A DNA stretch of 64,000 nt, from contig CAIXUZ010000020.1 in the NCBI GenBank assembly GCA_903922735.1, positions 84,551 through 148,550 on the forward strand, given 5' to 3'. A program made the position numbers and the translations under genes. Shown here one piece after another: positions 49,515-58,292 of the stretch. Within the stretch, counting starts at the first letter, position 1; the number at the start of each line of letters is the position of its first letter. Below the pieces are notes generated by a model that saw only the letters and a program-made list of their open reading frames with translations, was not told where the DNA came from and ran no database searches. This DNA comes from an uncultured Verrucomicrobia subdivision 3 bacterium. Lineage in GTDB: Bacteria > Verrucomicrobiota > Verrucomicrobiia > Limisphaerales > UBA11358.

Positions 49515-50419
49515 AAAAAAATCTGATAACCATCGTCATCGCCGCCGTGCTGGTGGTGATATTCGCGCTGCTGCTCTTCACCTTCCAGGTGCGCCAGTCC
49601 GAAGTCGCCGTGCTGACGACGTTCGGCAGGCCCGCCGCCGCGAACCTCGACCAGCCCAATCTCTACTTCAAATGGCCGTGGCCGATCCAGCAGGTCTATC
49701 GCTTCGATCAGCGCGTGCAGAATTTTGAGGACAAGTTCAGCGAAAACCTCACGTCGGACAACACGATGCTGCTGGCCAGCGTCTATGTCGGCTGGCGGAT
49801 TTCCGACGCGAAGGAGTTTTTCCCGAAGTTCGCCGGCGGCTCGGTGGTGGCGGCCCAGCGCCAGCTGGAAGCCATGCTCCGCAGCGCCAAGGCCGCGGTC
49901 ATCGGCAAACATAACCTGTCCGACTTCGTGAATTCCGACCCGAAGCAGCTCAAGTTCGCGTCGATCGAGGACGAAATCAAAGCCGCCGTGCAGGGCGAGC
50001 TGGCCTCGCAAAAATACGGCATCAGCATTGATTTTCTCGGGATCAAAAAACTGGGCCTGCCCGAAAGCGTGACCCAGACGGTTTTCGACCGCATGAAATC
50101 CGAGCGCTCGAAATATATCAGCGAGGCGCAGTTCCAGGGCGAAGCCGAGGCGACCAAGATCAAATCCGCCGCCGAGCGCCAGGCCGCCGATGTCATCGCC
50201 AATGCGCAGGCGGAAGCGACGCGCATCGAGGGCGCGGGCGTGGCCGAGGCCGCCAAGACGCTGGGCGTCTTCCAGCAGAATCCGGAACTGGCGATCTTTC
50301 AATTGCAGATCCAGGCGCTGAAAAGCTCCCTGAACCAGAAGACCACGCTGATCTTCGACGAGCGCACGCCGCCGTTCAGCCTGTTCCAGAACTTGCCGGC
50401 GAATTCGTCAACGAAATGA
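49511..50419 (+). CDS. SPFH/band 7 (HflC-like) protein
   Basis: VRQSEVAVLTTFGRPAAANLDQPNLYFKWPWPIQQVYRFDQRVQNFEDKFSENLTSDN. Confidence 0.87.
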   Translation: MKKNLITIVIAAVLVVIFALLLFTFQVRQSEVAVLTTFGRPAAANLDQPNLYFKWPWPIQQVYRFDQRVQNFEDKFSENLTSDNTMLLASVYVGWRISDAKEFFPKFAGGSVVAAQRQLEAMLRSAKAAVIGKHNLSDFVNSDPKQLKFASIEDEIKAAVQGELASQKYGISIDFLGIKKLGLPESVTQTVFDRMKSERSKYISEAQFQGEAEATKIKSAAERQAADVIANAQAEATRIEGAGVAEAAKTLGVFQQNPELAIFQLQIQALKSSLNQKTTLIFDERTPPFSLFQNLPANSSTK

Positions 50420-50537
50420 TGTTAATGAAATATTCAACCACCAGCCTTCAACGCTCAGCGCCCAAGGATTCGGCGCTGCGGGCGTTTATTGGATGTTCGG
50501 TGTTGAATGTTGAATGTTGAATGTTTTTTAATTTTTA

Positions 50538-51647
50538 ATGAGCGACCACGATCATCATCACCCTCATCCGCCCGCGCCGGAAATGCAGGACGCCGGTTCG
50601 CAGGCGCTGGCCGAGGCATTGCGCAGCAGCTTCGTCATCGTCAAGATCGCGCTGGTGGCGCTGGTGGTCATCATTTTCGCGGCCGGATTTTTCACCGTCG
50701 GGCCCCAGGAAAAGGCCGTCATTCTCCGCTTCGGCAAGCCGCAGGGCGAAGGTCAGAAGATGCTCCTCGGCGCGGGTTTGCACTGGTCGCTGCCGTATCC
50801 GATTGACGAAGTCGTCCGCATTCCCATCACCGAGATCCAGAAAGTCACTTCCACCGTCGGCTGGTATCTCACCACGCCGGAAATGGAACTCGCCGGCACC
50901 GAGCCGCCCCCCGGCGGTTCGCTGAATCCGCAGATTGACGGCTACGTGGTCACCGCCGACCGCAACATCATCCACACCCGCGCCACGGTTTCGTATCACA
51001 TCGACGATCCGCGCACCGCCATCTTCAATTTCACCAGCGGCACCAACCATACGTTCAACCTCGCCGGCGTGGCCAGCGCTTTGCAGAACGCCGCCAACAA
51101 CGCCCTCATCCTCACCGCCGCGCGCTTCAATGTGGACGACATCCTCACCCGTGACATCGCCGGGTTTCAGGACGCCGTCCGGCAGCACGTGACCGAGCTG
51201 GCCGAGCGCCAGCGTCTCGGTGTGGCGGTGGATCAGGTGCAGGTGCAGAGCGTCGCGCCGCGCCAGTTGAAGGACGTGTTTGCGATGGTCACCACCGCGC
51301 GCCAGAACCGCGACAAGCTCATCAACGACGCCTTGAGCGAGGAAAACCGCATTGCCAGCCAGGCCGGCGCGTCGGCGGCCTCCATCCTAAACGCCGCTGA
51401 ATCCGCCCGCACCCGTTTTGTCACCGGCGTGGCGTCGGATGCGGAGGCGTTCACCAAGCTGCTCCCGCAATACGAAAAGAATCCCAGACTGTTTGCCGAA
51501 CTGGAGCTGGCCAAGACTATGGCCGCCGTGCTGCCGAACGTGCAGGATAAAATTTTTCTGCCCCAGCGCGCCGATGGCAAACCGCGCGAACTGCGCCTGC
51601 AGTTGAACCGCGAGCCGCCCCAGCCGAAATCGGCTGCCAATCCGTAA
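50538..51647 (+). CDS. SPFH/band 7 (HflK-like) protein
   Basis: FFTVGPQEKAVILRFGKPQGEGQKMLLGAGLHWSLPYPIDEVVRIPITEIQKV. Confidence 0.88.
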   Translation: MSDHDHHHPHPPAPEMQDAGSQALAEALRSSFVIVKIALVALVVIIFAAGFFTVGPQEKAVILRFGKPQGEGQKMLLGAGLHWSLPYPIDEVVRIPITEIQKVTSTVGWYLTTPEMELAGTEPPPGGSLNPQIDGYVVTADRNIIHTRATVSYHIDDPRTAIFNFTSGTNHTFNLAGVASALQNAANNALILTAARFNVDDILTRDIAGFQDAVRQHVTELAERQRLGVAVDQVQVQSVAPRQLKDVFAMVTTARQNRDKLINDALSEENRIASQAGASAASILNAAESARTRFVTGVASDAEAFTKLLPQYEKNPRLFAELELAKTMAAVLPNVQDKIFLPQRADGKPRELRLQLNREPPQPKSAANP

Positions 51648-52068
51648 AGCGAAGATGGACGCGATGCAAAAAAGAAAAGTTTGGTTGATAGCTGCTAGCT
51701 ATTTTATTTTGTCAGTCTTGGCATTGCTGGTTTGTAATTACTGCTATGTTCCAGTCAAATCAGAGAAGTATTATGAGCCAGTTTGGGTTTGGCATGAAGC
51801 TGAGCATATTGGAACCGCGTGCGTTTGTTTTTTACAGCCGCAATTTTGGCTTACCTATAAATTTCCAACAGCGACGAATATGTTATTCCGCCCCTTTCCT
51901 GACTGGCTTCAAGCCGTAATTTTTTGGGGTTCAATTCCTTTCTGGAGCATTTGCTTCAGTTGGATTTTTGTGAGGCTGGATAACTGGCTGAACCATTTCC
52001 CGTTTCTCGGCAAAAGAGTTTTTTGAGCCATGAAATTTTTCAAAAGCCAGCACCGGCAAACGCTTCAA

Positions 52069-52193
52069 TGTCCCGCCGGGACAAAAGAAAATAGCCCGCC
52101 GTTTCAACGGCGGGTTGAAGCCGGAATGAAATCAAGCCCCGCAGGGGCGGCAGAACCCGTGACAACCTTTCCGGCCGTCCCTCCGGGACTTTT
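52069..52193. repeat. Cluster of four short palindromes (TCCCGCCGGGA, CCCGCCGTTTCAACGGCGGG, GCCCCGCAGGGGC, GTCCCTCCGGGAC)
   Basis: Read directly between a small ORF and the P-type ATPase gene. Confidence 0.9.
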
Positions 52194-52259
52194 GCGCCGC
52201 CAACCGTGCGTTGTGGACCGCTCAATTTTGAAATCGTAAATCGCCAATCGTAAATTTAT

Positions 52260-54245
52260 ATGCAGGTCACATCCCTTTTAAGCCAGCACGAGCACGGTCC
52301 GGAGTGCGGCTGCGGCCACGACCACGAACATTCCGTGGTGCACCTCTGGCAGGCCGTTCTTGGCGTCGTTTTCGTTCTCAATGCGTTCATCGTGGACTGG
52401 CTGTTTGATGCCGGCAGCACGCTCGCCAGCGCCAGCGCCATGATCGGCTCGATGATTCTTGGCTATCCAATCATCGTCACCGCCGTCAAGGATCTGCGCC
52501 GCGGCAATCTGAGCATCAACGAACTCGTCGCCATCGCCGTGCTGGCCGCCTTTTCGTCCGGCGATTACAAGACCGCCGGCATTGTCGCTTTCTTCATGCT
52601 CACCGGCGAAATCATCGAGACCCGCACCGCCCAGGGCGCGCGTGACTCCATCGAATCGCTCATCAAGCTCACTCCCACCAAGGCGCGCCGAATCAAAAAG
52701 GACGGCAGCGAGGAAGAAGTCGCCGCCAGCCAGCTCGCCGTCGGCGATGTCATCCGCATCCGCCCCGGCGACAACGTCGCGGCCGACGGCGTCATCCTGA
52801 GCGGCCAAGGTTCGTTCAACCAGGCCACCATCACCGGCGAATCGTTGCCCGCTGAAAAAAACACTGGCGATGAAGTGTTTGCCGGCACGCAGAATCTCAC
52901 CGGCGTTCTGGAAATCAAAGTCAGCCGCGCCGGCACCGACACCACGCTCGGCCGCGTGCGCGAACTGATTATCGCTGCCGAAAAAACCAAGCTGCCCATC
53001 CAGAAAATCGTGGATCAATACATGGGCTTTTACACGCCGCTGGTGCTGGTCATCGGCGCGCTGGTCTGGGCCTTCACCCACGATTTGAGCCGCGTCATCG
53101 CGGTGTTCGTCGTGTCCTGCCCGTGCGCGTTTATTTTGGCCACGCCCACCGCGATGGTCGCCGCGCTCTCCGCCGCCGCGCGGTTGGGAATTTTGATTAA
53201 GAACGTCGCGGACATCGAAACCGCCGCGAAGATCAACGCTTTCATCTTCGACAAGACCGGCACGCTCACTACCGGCCAGCTCGCCGTCAGCCGCCTCGCG
53301 CCGATGGGTGAAACGAAGCCCGCCGAACTTTTATTGCTCGCCGCGTCTGCCGAGAAATACAGCAACCATCCCACCGCCAAGGCCCTTGCCAATCTCGCGG
53401 GCGAAGCCGGCGTGCCGCTGACCGAGCCGAAAGATTTTGCCGAAACCCCCGGTCGCGGTGTGAAAGCCGAGATCAGCGGCGCGAAAATTCTGGTTGGCCG
53501 CGCGCAGTGGCTCAAGGATAACGGCATTGATGCCGGTTTTGAAAAATCCGTGGACGTGGACGACGCCGAAGGCTGGAGTTTGATTTTCGTCGCGCGCAAC
53601 GGCGTATGCGTCGGCTGGGTCGGCATGCAGGACCAGACCCGCAGCGAGGCCAAGGCCGCCTTGGCCGAACTAAAGGAGGCCGGTGTGCGCCGCATTTCGA
53701 TGGTGAGTGGTGATCGTCAGCCCGTCGCCACGCGCGTCGCGGCCGAGATTGCCTGCGAAGAAGCCAAGGGCGATTGTCTGCCGCAGGACAAAGTGGATTT
53801 CGTCCGCGCCGTGAAGGCGAAGGGTTACAAGGTTGCCGTCGTCGGTGACGGTGTGAACGATGCGCCCGCGCTCGCCGCCGGCGACATCAGCATCGCGATG
53901 GGTGCGGCGGGCAGCGAAGTGGCGATTCACAGCGCGACGATTGCGCTGATGAACAACGACCTGCGCCGGTTGCCGTTCCTCGTGAAACTCTCGCGCAGCA
54001 CGCGCGCCGTCATTAATCAGAATTTCCTGTTCGGCGTGCTGTTCATCATCGTCGGGCTGAGCGCGGCATCGTTTGGCATTGTGGGTCCGATTGTGGCGGC
54101 ACTGCTGCACAATGTCGGCTCGCTCATCGTGATTTTTAACAGCGCCCGGCTTGTCCGCAAAGGCGAGGAGCTGGAACATTTCCATCCCGAAATGGAAACC
54201 TTCCCGCCGCCGCCCGCCGGCCGGCTGACGCCGAAGTTGGCGTGA
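52260..54245 (+). CDS. Heavy-metal translocating P-type ATPase
   Basis: His/Cys-rich N-terminus HEHGPECGCGHDHEH; VVSCPCAFILATPTA; FDKTGTLTTGQ; VGDGVNDAPALAAGDISIAMG. Confidence 0.95.
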   Translation: MQVTSLLSQHEHGPECGCGHDHEHSVVHLWQAVLGVVFVLNAFIVDWLFDAGSTLASASAMIGSMILGYPIIVTAVKDLRRGNLSINELVAIAVLAAFSSGDYKTAGIVAFFMLTGEIIETRTAQGARDSIESLIKLTPTKARRIKKDGSEEEVAASQLAVGDVIRIRPGDNVAADGVILSGQGSFNQATITGESLPAEKNTGDEVFAGTQNLTGVLEIKVSRAGTDTTLGRVRELIIAAEKTKLPIQKIVDQYMGFYTPLVLVIGALVWAFTHDLSRVIAVFVVSCPCAFILATPTAMVAALSAAARLGILIKNVADIETAAKINAFIFDKTGTLTTGQLAVSRLAPMGETKPAELLLLAASAEKYSNHPTAKALANLAGEAGVPLTEPKDFAETPGRGVKAEISGAKILVGRAQWLKDNGIDAGFEKSVDVDDAEGWSLIFVARNGVCVGWVGMQDQTRSEAKAALAELKEAGVRRISMVSGDRQPVATRVAAEIACEEAKGDCLPQDKVDFVRAVKAKGYKVAVVGDGVNDAPALAAGDISIAMGAAGSEVAIHSATIALMNNDLRRLPFLVKLSRSTRAVINQNFLFGVLFIIVGLSAASFGIVGPIVAALLHNVGSLIVIFNSARLVRKGEELEHFHPEMETFPPPPAGRLTPKLA

Positions 54246-54254
54246 AATGTTCCT

Positions 54255-54560
54255 ATGCCGAAACTTTACGAATACTTCGGCCTGCGGGTTTATTTCTACG
54301 CCAACGAGCACGAGCCGGTTCATGTTCATGGCTTTTACCAGGGCTGCGAGAGCAGGGCGGAACTGGTGATTGAAAATGGCGTCATTGTCGGTATCCGCAT
54401 TTTGCGGGTGGCGGGCATGGAACCGCTGAAAGGCCGGGCCCTGGCGGATTTCAAGCTGTTGATTTCGCGGAAAGCCGGGGATATTGTTCGCAAGTGGATT
54501 GAGTTTTTTGTCCACCACCGGCAGATTGAAACGGAAGTCATCACTCGCAAACTGAAATGA
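54255..54560 (+). CDS. DUF4160 protein
   Basis: MPKLYEYFGLRVYFYANEHEPVHVHGFYQGCESRAEL. Confidence 0.85.
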   Translation: MPKLYEYFGLRVYFYANEHEPVHVHGFYQGCESRAELVIENGVIVGIRILRVAGMEPLKGRALADFKLLISRKAGDIVRKWIEFFVHHRQIETEVITRKLK

Positions 54561-54838
54561 TTGCAGTCGAAAAAACAAAATCGCGGATGCCGAAGGTCGT
54601 CCGCCTCGAGGCGGCGGAATATGTTCCGCCCTACAAGCTGAAGCTGCGCTTCGACGACGGCCACGAAAGCCTCGTGGACTTCGCCGCGTTCTTGAGTCAG
54701 TCGCGCAATCCGGCGATTCAGGCCTACCACGATCGCAAACGCTTCCGCAAATTCACCCTGGAAGATGGCTTCCTGCACTGGAACGATTTTGACCTCGTGT
54801 TTCCGATGGCGGATTTGTATGCGGGGAAAATCTCCTGA
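54557..54838 (+). CDS. DUF2442 protein
   Basis: PKVVRLEAAEYVPPYKLKLRFDDGHESLVDFAAFL...KFTLEDGFLHWNDFDLVFPMADLY; ATGA overlap with the DUF4160 gene. Confidence 0.85.
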   Translation: MIAVEKTKSRMPKVVRLEAAEYVPPYKLKLRFDDGHESLVDFAAFLSQSRNPAIQAYHDRKRFRKFTLEDGFLHWNDFDLVFPMADLYAGKIS

Positions 54839-54871
54839 TTCAGACCGCAGTTTTCAGACTCAAATTTCTTT

Positions 54872-54948
54872 ATGCCCGTCGCCGAACCAAATTTACAATC
54901 GCCAACCGGAAATCAAAAATCCGGCGAGGTCATCGTATCCGTGCGCGG
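54872..54948 (+). repeat. Orphan duplicate of the 5' end of the ABC ATPase gene
   Basis: 77 nt ungapped, about 82% identical by eye to 55580-55656; encodes MPVAEPN...GNQKSGEVIVSVRG. Confidence 0.85.
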
Positions 54949-54989
54949 GCAGGCTTGCCGGCGCCATGATTTGCGGCTAATTTAATGTC

Positions 54990-55193
54990 ATGAGTGCCAA
55001 TGAAATCATGCGGCAAATCGAGGAACTGCCCGCCAAGGAGCAGCAGGAACTTTTTGTGTTCCTGACCAAAAAAGTGGTTGGTTCGCAGACTGCCGGCGCC
55101 AAGCAGTGGATTGGGAAGAAACTTTCGTTTGAGGATGCCTGTAATGTCGTCTTCCGCGAAAATCGGGAACTCTTGAGTGCGCTCGCCAAGTGA
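54990..55193 (+). CDS. Antitoxin-like protein upstream of Doc
   Basis: Small ORF MSANEIMRQIEELPAKEQQELFVFLTKKV..., 4-nt overlap with the Doc gene. Confidence 0.6.
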   Translation: MSANEIMRQIEELPAKEQQELFVFLTKKVVGSQTAGAKQWIGKKLSFEDACNVVFRENRELLSALAK

Positions 55194-55573
55194 ACGAACC
55201 GATTTTCTTGGAGCTTGATGAGGTTCTCCGTATCCACGCCCGCAGTTTGGATGAGCATGGCGGCAGGGACGGAATCCGGGATTTGGGTTTGGTGGAATCA
55301 GCGCTGGCGTCTGCCAGAAACATTTTGTTTTACGCTGGTGGTGATTGGTTCGACGTCGCGGCTGGGTATGCCTTTCACTTGGCCGAATCGCAGGCGTTCA
55401 TTGATGGCAACAAGCGCACGGCGGTTGTCTCCGCGCTGGTTTTTCTGGCGATGAATGGAATCTATGCCACGCCTTCGACGTGGGAACTTTTCAATGCCAT
55501 GATTGACGTGGCGGAAAAGAAAAAGAACAAGGCTGATTTGGCGGAAATCTTTCGCCAGCGTGCCGGAGAATAA
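55190..55573 (+). CDS. Death-on-curing (Doc/Fic) family toxin
   Basis: FLELDEVLRIHARSLDEHGGRDGIRDLGLVESALASARN...ESQAFIDGNKRTAVVSALVFLAMNG. Confidence 0.9.
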   Translation: MNEPIFLELDEVLRIHARSLDEHGGRDGIRDLGLVESALASARNILFYAGGDWFDVAAGYAFHLAESQAFIDGNKRTAVVSALVFLAMNGIYATPSTWELFNAMIDVAEKKKNKADLAEIFRQRAGE

Positions 55574-55579
55574 GATTTT

Positions 55580-56797
55580 ATGCCTGTCGTCGAAACAAAT
55601 CGTAAATCGGAAATCGGAAATCAAAAATCCGGCGAGGTGGTCGTTTCCGTCCGCGGTCTCACCAAGGTCTTCAAAGATTTCTGGAACCGCCCGAAGGCGC
55701 GCGCGGTGGACGGCGTGGATTTTGAAGTCCGCCAGGGCGAGATCTTCGGCTTGCTCGGACCGAACGGCTCCGGCAAATCCACCACCATCAAGCTGCTGCT
55801 CGGTTTGCTGAATCCCACCAAGGGGCACATCGAGGTCTTCGGCCATTCGCCGCGTCATGTGCAGACGAAGTCGCGCATCGGCTATCTGCCGGAGGAATCG
55901 TATCTCTACCGCTATCTCAATTCCCGCGAAACGCTGGATTTTTTCGGCAACCTGTTTCACCTCAATAAAGCTGATCGCGACAATCGTGCGGAGCAGTTGC
56001 TGGAAATGGTCGGCCTCGGCCAGACGCAGACCCGTGCCGTGGGCGAATTTTCCAAGGGCATGCAGCGCCGCATCGGCCTGGCCCAGGCGCTCATCAACGA
56101 TCCCGACCTGATCATCCTCGACGAGCCGACCGCCGGTCTGGACCCGATCGGCTGTCGCGAGGTGAAGGACTTGATTGTTGCGCTCGCCCGGCGCGGCAAG
56201 ACGGTCATCTTGAGCAGCCATCTGCTTTCGGATGTGGAGGATGTCTGCGACCGCGTGGTGATCTATTACGGCGGCAAGATCCAAGCCGCCGGAACTTTGA
56301 AAGATTTGCTGGCGACGCCGGACACCTTGCGCATCACCACGCCGGTGTTGCCGCGCGAAACTTTGGGAAAAGTATTGGCGACCATCCGCCAGGATATCAC
56401 CACCGGCGAAGTGCGCGTGGACAATCCGACGCAGAATCTCGAAAGCTATTTTCTCGACGTGGTGGCCAAGGCCAAGCTGGCCGCGCACGAGACCAGCGGC
56501 GCGCAGTCCGGCGCGCGGGTGGCCGAATATCTGCGTGGCGGCGCCGGCGCCGGATCGCCGACGGAAAAAGTTTTGGAAAAGCTGTCGCTGCCCCCGGCCG
56601 CGCCGTCGTCGGCCGTCAGGTTGGCGGTTGAAGCTGCTGTCCCCCAGGCCGACGCAAGCAAGCTGGCTGCCCTGGTTCAACCGTCCGCGCCCGCCGTTCA
56701 GCCGGAAAAGCCGGCGGCCAAAGCGGAGCCGGCCAAGCCGGTGGACTTGTCCCAGGCGAACGAAAAACTTTCGTCGCTGCTCGGTGGAAAGAAATAA
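55580..56797 (+). CDS. ABC transporter ATP-binding protein
   Basis: FGLLGPNGSGKSTTIKLLLGLLNPTKG...FSKGMQRRIGLAQALINDPDLIILDEPTAGLDPIG. Confidence 0.95.
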   Translation: MPVVETNRKSEIGNQKSGEVVVSVRGLTKVFKDFWNRPKARAVDGVDFEVRQGEIFGLLGPNGSGKSTTIKLLLGLLNPTKGHIEVFGHSPRHVQTKSRIGYLPEESYLYRYLNSRETLDFFGNLFHLNKADRDNRAEQLLEMVGLGQTQTRAVGEFSKGMQRRIGLAQALINDPDLIILDEPTAGLDPIGCREVKDLIVALARRGKTVILSSHLLSDVEDVCDRVVIYYGGKIQAAGTLKDLLATPDTLRITTPVLPRETLGKVLATIRQDITTGEVRVDNPTQNLESYFLDVVAKAKLAAHETSGAQSGARVAEYLRGGAGAGSPTEKVLEKLSLPPAAPSSAVRLAVEAAVPQADASKLAALVQPSAPAVQPEKPAAKAEPAKPVDLSQANEKLSSLLGGKK

Positions 56798-56906
56798 TTT
56801 TTGCCCCGGATATTTACCGATGAAACCCAAATGGAGAAAAACTGTCGCCCCCGATTTCCGCTTTGTATCTGTGTTTCATTTGTGCCCATCTGTGGCTTCT
56901 GAATAA

Positions 56907-58292
56907 ATGCAACGAATTCTGGCCATCACCTGGTTGACGTGGAAAGCCGCCCTGCGGTTCAAGCTGTTCCTCGTCATCGCGGTGCTGCTGATCGCGGCGG
57001 TGGTCGGGTTGCCGCTGGTGATCGAGGATGACGGCACGGCCCGCGGGTTCACGCAGATCATTCTGACCTACACCCTGAGCGCGATCACCGGATTGCTCGG
57101 GCTGTCGACCCTGTGGCTCGCCTGTGGGACGCTGGCCCGCGACATTGAGGAATGCCAGATGCAGGTCGTCGCGACAAAGCCTATTGCGCGCTGGCAAATC
57201 TGGCTGGGCAAGTGGCTGGGCATCGTTTCCCTGAATGCGGCCTTGCTGGTCATCTCCGGTGCGTGCGTCTTCGGCCTGCTGCAGTGGCGGGCCGGGAAAC
57301 TGCCGGCGGCGGAACAAAAGGTTCTGCGGGAGCAGGTGCTGGTGGCGCGCGGTTCCGCGAAGGAGCCGGTTAATCCGGCCGAAATCGGGACCGAGACGGA
57401 GCGGGTTTTGCAGGCGCGTCTCAAGTCCAGCCCGGTGGAAAAAGTGGACCTGCCCGAAGTGCGCCGGCAGATTCGCGAGCAGGTGAAGGCCGCGTTACAA
57501 ATTGTGCCGCCGAGCTATCAGCGCACCTGGCAGATTGATCTGGGCTTCGCCAAAAATTATCTGGCGGGCCGCCCGCTGCAACTGCGGGTGAAGTTCAACG
57601 CGGCGCAAAAAAGCGCCTCGGGAACCTTTGGGGCGCTCTGGCAGATCGGCGTGCCGGAAAAGACGAAGTTCTGGCGCAGCGAGCCGATGAGTCTCGCGCC
57701 GGACACCTTCCATGAGTTTGAGATTCCGCCGGATTTGTTTGACGCGAAAGGCGTGCTGACCATCGCGTTTGCAAATCCAAACTCCACAGCACTGCTTTTT
57801 CCGCTCGATGACGGCATGGAGGTGCTGTATCCCGAAGGCGGCTTTGCCCTGAATTTTGCGCGCGGGCTGGGGATCATTTTTTGCTGGATGGCGGTGCTGG
57901 CCGCGCTCGGCCTGATGGCGGCGAGTTTTCTGTCCTTCCCGGTGGCGACTTTTTTTGCGCTCGCCATGCTGTTGGTGGTGCTGTCGAGCGGCACCTTGGC
58001 CGAGTCGGTCGAGTCGGGTTCCGTGGCGGCGGGCAATGAAGAAACGGGGCAGGCCGGTCATTCCGTGGCGGATGTGGTCTTGATTCCGGCGTTCAAAGGC
58101 ATGCTCTCGGTCATCAGTCTGGTGAAGAGTTACTCGCCGATCGACGCGCTGAGCAGTGGCCGCAGCATCACCTGGGGCGAATTGGGCGCCGCGTTTGCGC
58201 AGGTCGTTTTGCTGGTGGGTGGCATCTTTGCCGCGGCGGGCATCATCTTTTTCAACCGGCGTGAACTCGCCACGGCGCAGGGAACCCAATGA
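56907..58292 (+). CDS. ABC transporter permease
   Basis: Multi-TM protein following the ATPase; FTQIILTYTLSAITGLLGLSTLWLACGTLARDIEECQMQVVATKPIARWQIWLGKW. Confidence 0.85.
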   Translation: MQRILAITWLTWKAALRFKLFLVIAVLLIAAVVGLPLVIEDDGTARGFTQIILTYTLSAITGLLGLSTLWLACGTLARDIEECQMQVVATKPIARWQIWLGKWLGIVSLNAALLVISGACVFGLLQWRAGKLPAAEQKVLREQVLVARGSAKEPVNPAEIGTETERVLQARLKSSPVEKVDLPEVRRQIREQVKAALQIVPPSYQRTWQIDLGFAKNYLAGRPLQLRVKFNAAQKSASGTFGALWQIGVPEKTKFWRSEPMSLAPDTFHEFEIPPDLFDAKGVLTIAFANPNSTALLFPLDDGMEVLYPEGGFALNFARGLGIIFCWMAVLAALGLMAASFLSFPVATFFALAMLLVVLSSGTLAESVESGSVAAGNEETGQAGHSVADVVLIPAFKGMLSVISLVKSYSPIDALSSGRSITWGELGAAFAQVVLLVGGIFAAAGIIFFNRRELATAQGTQ

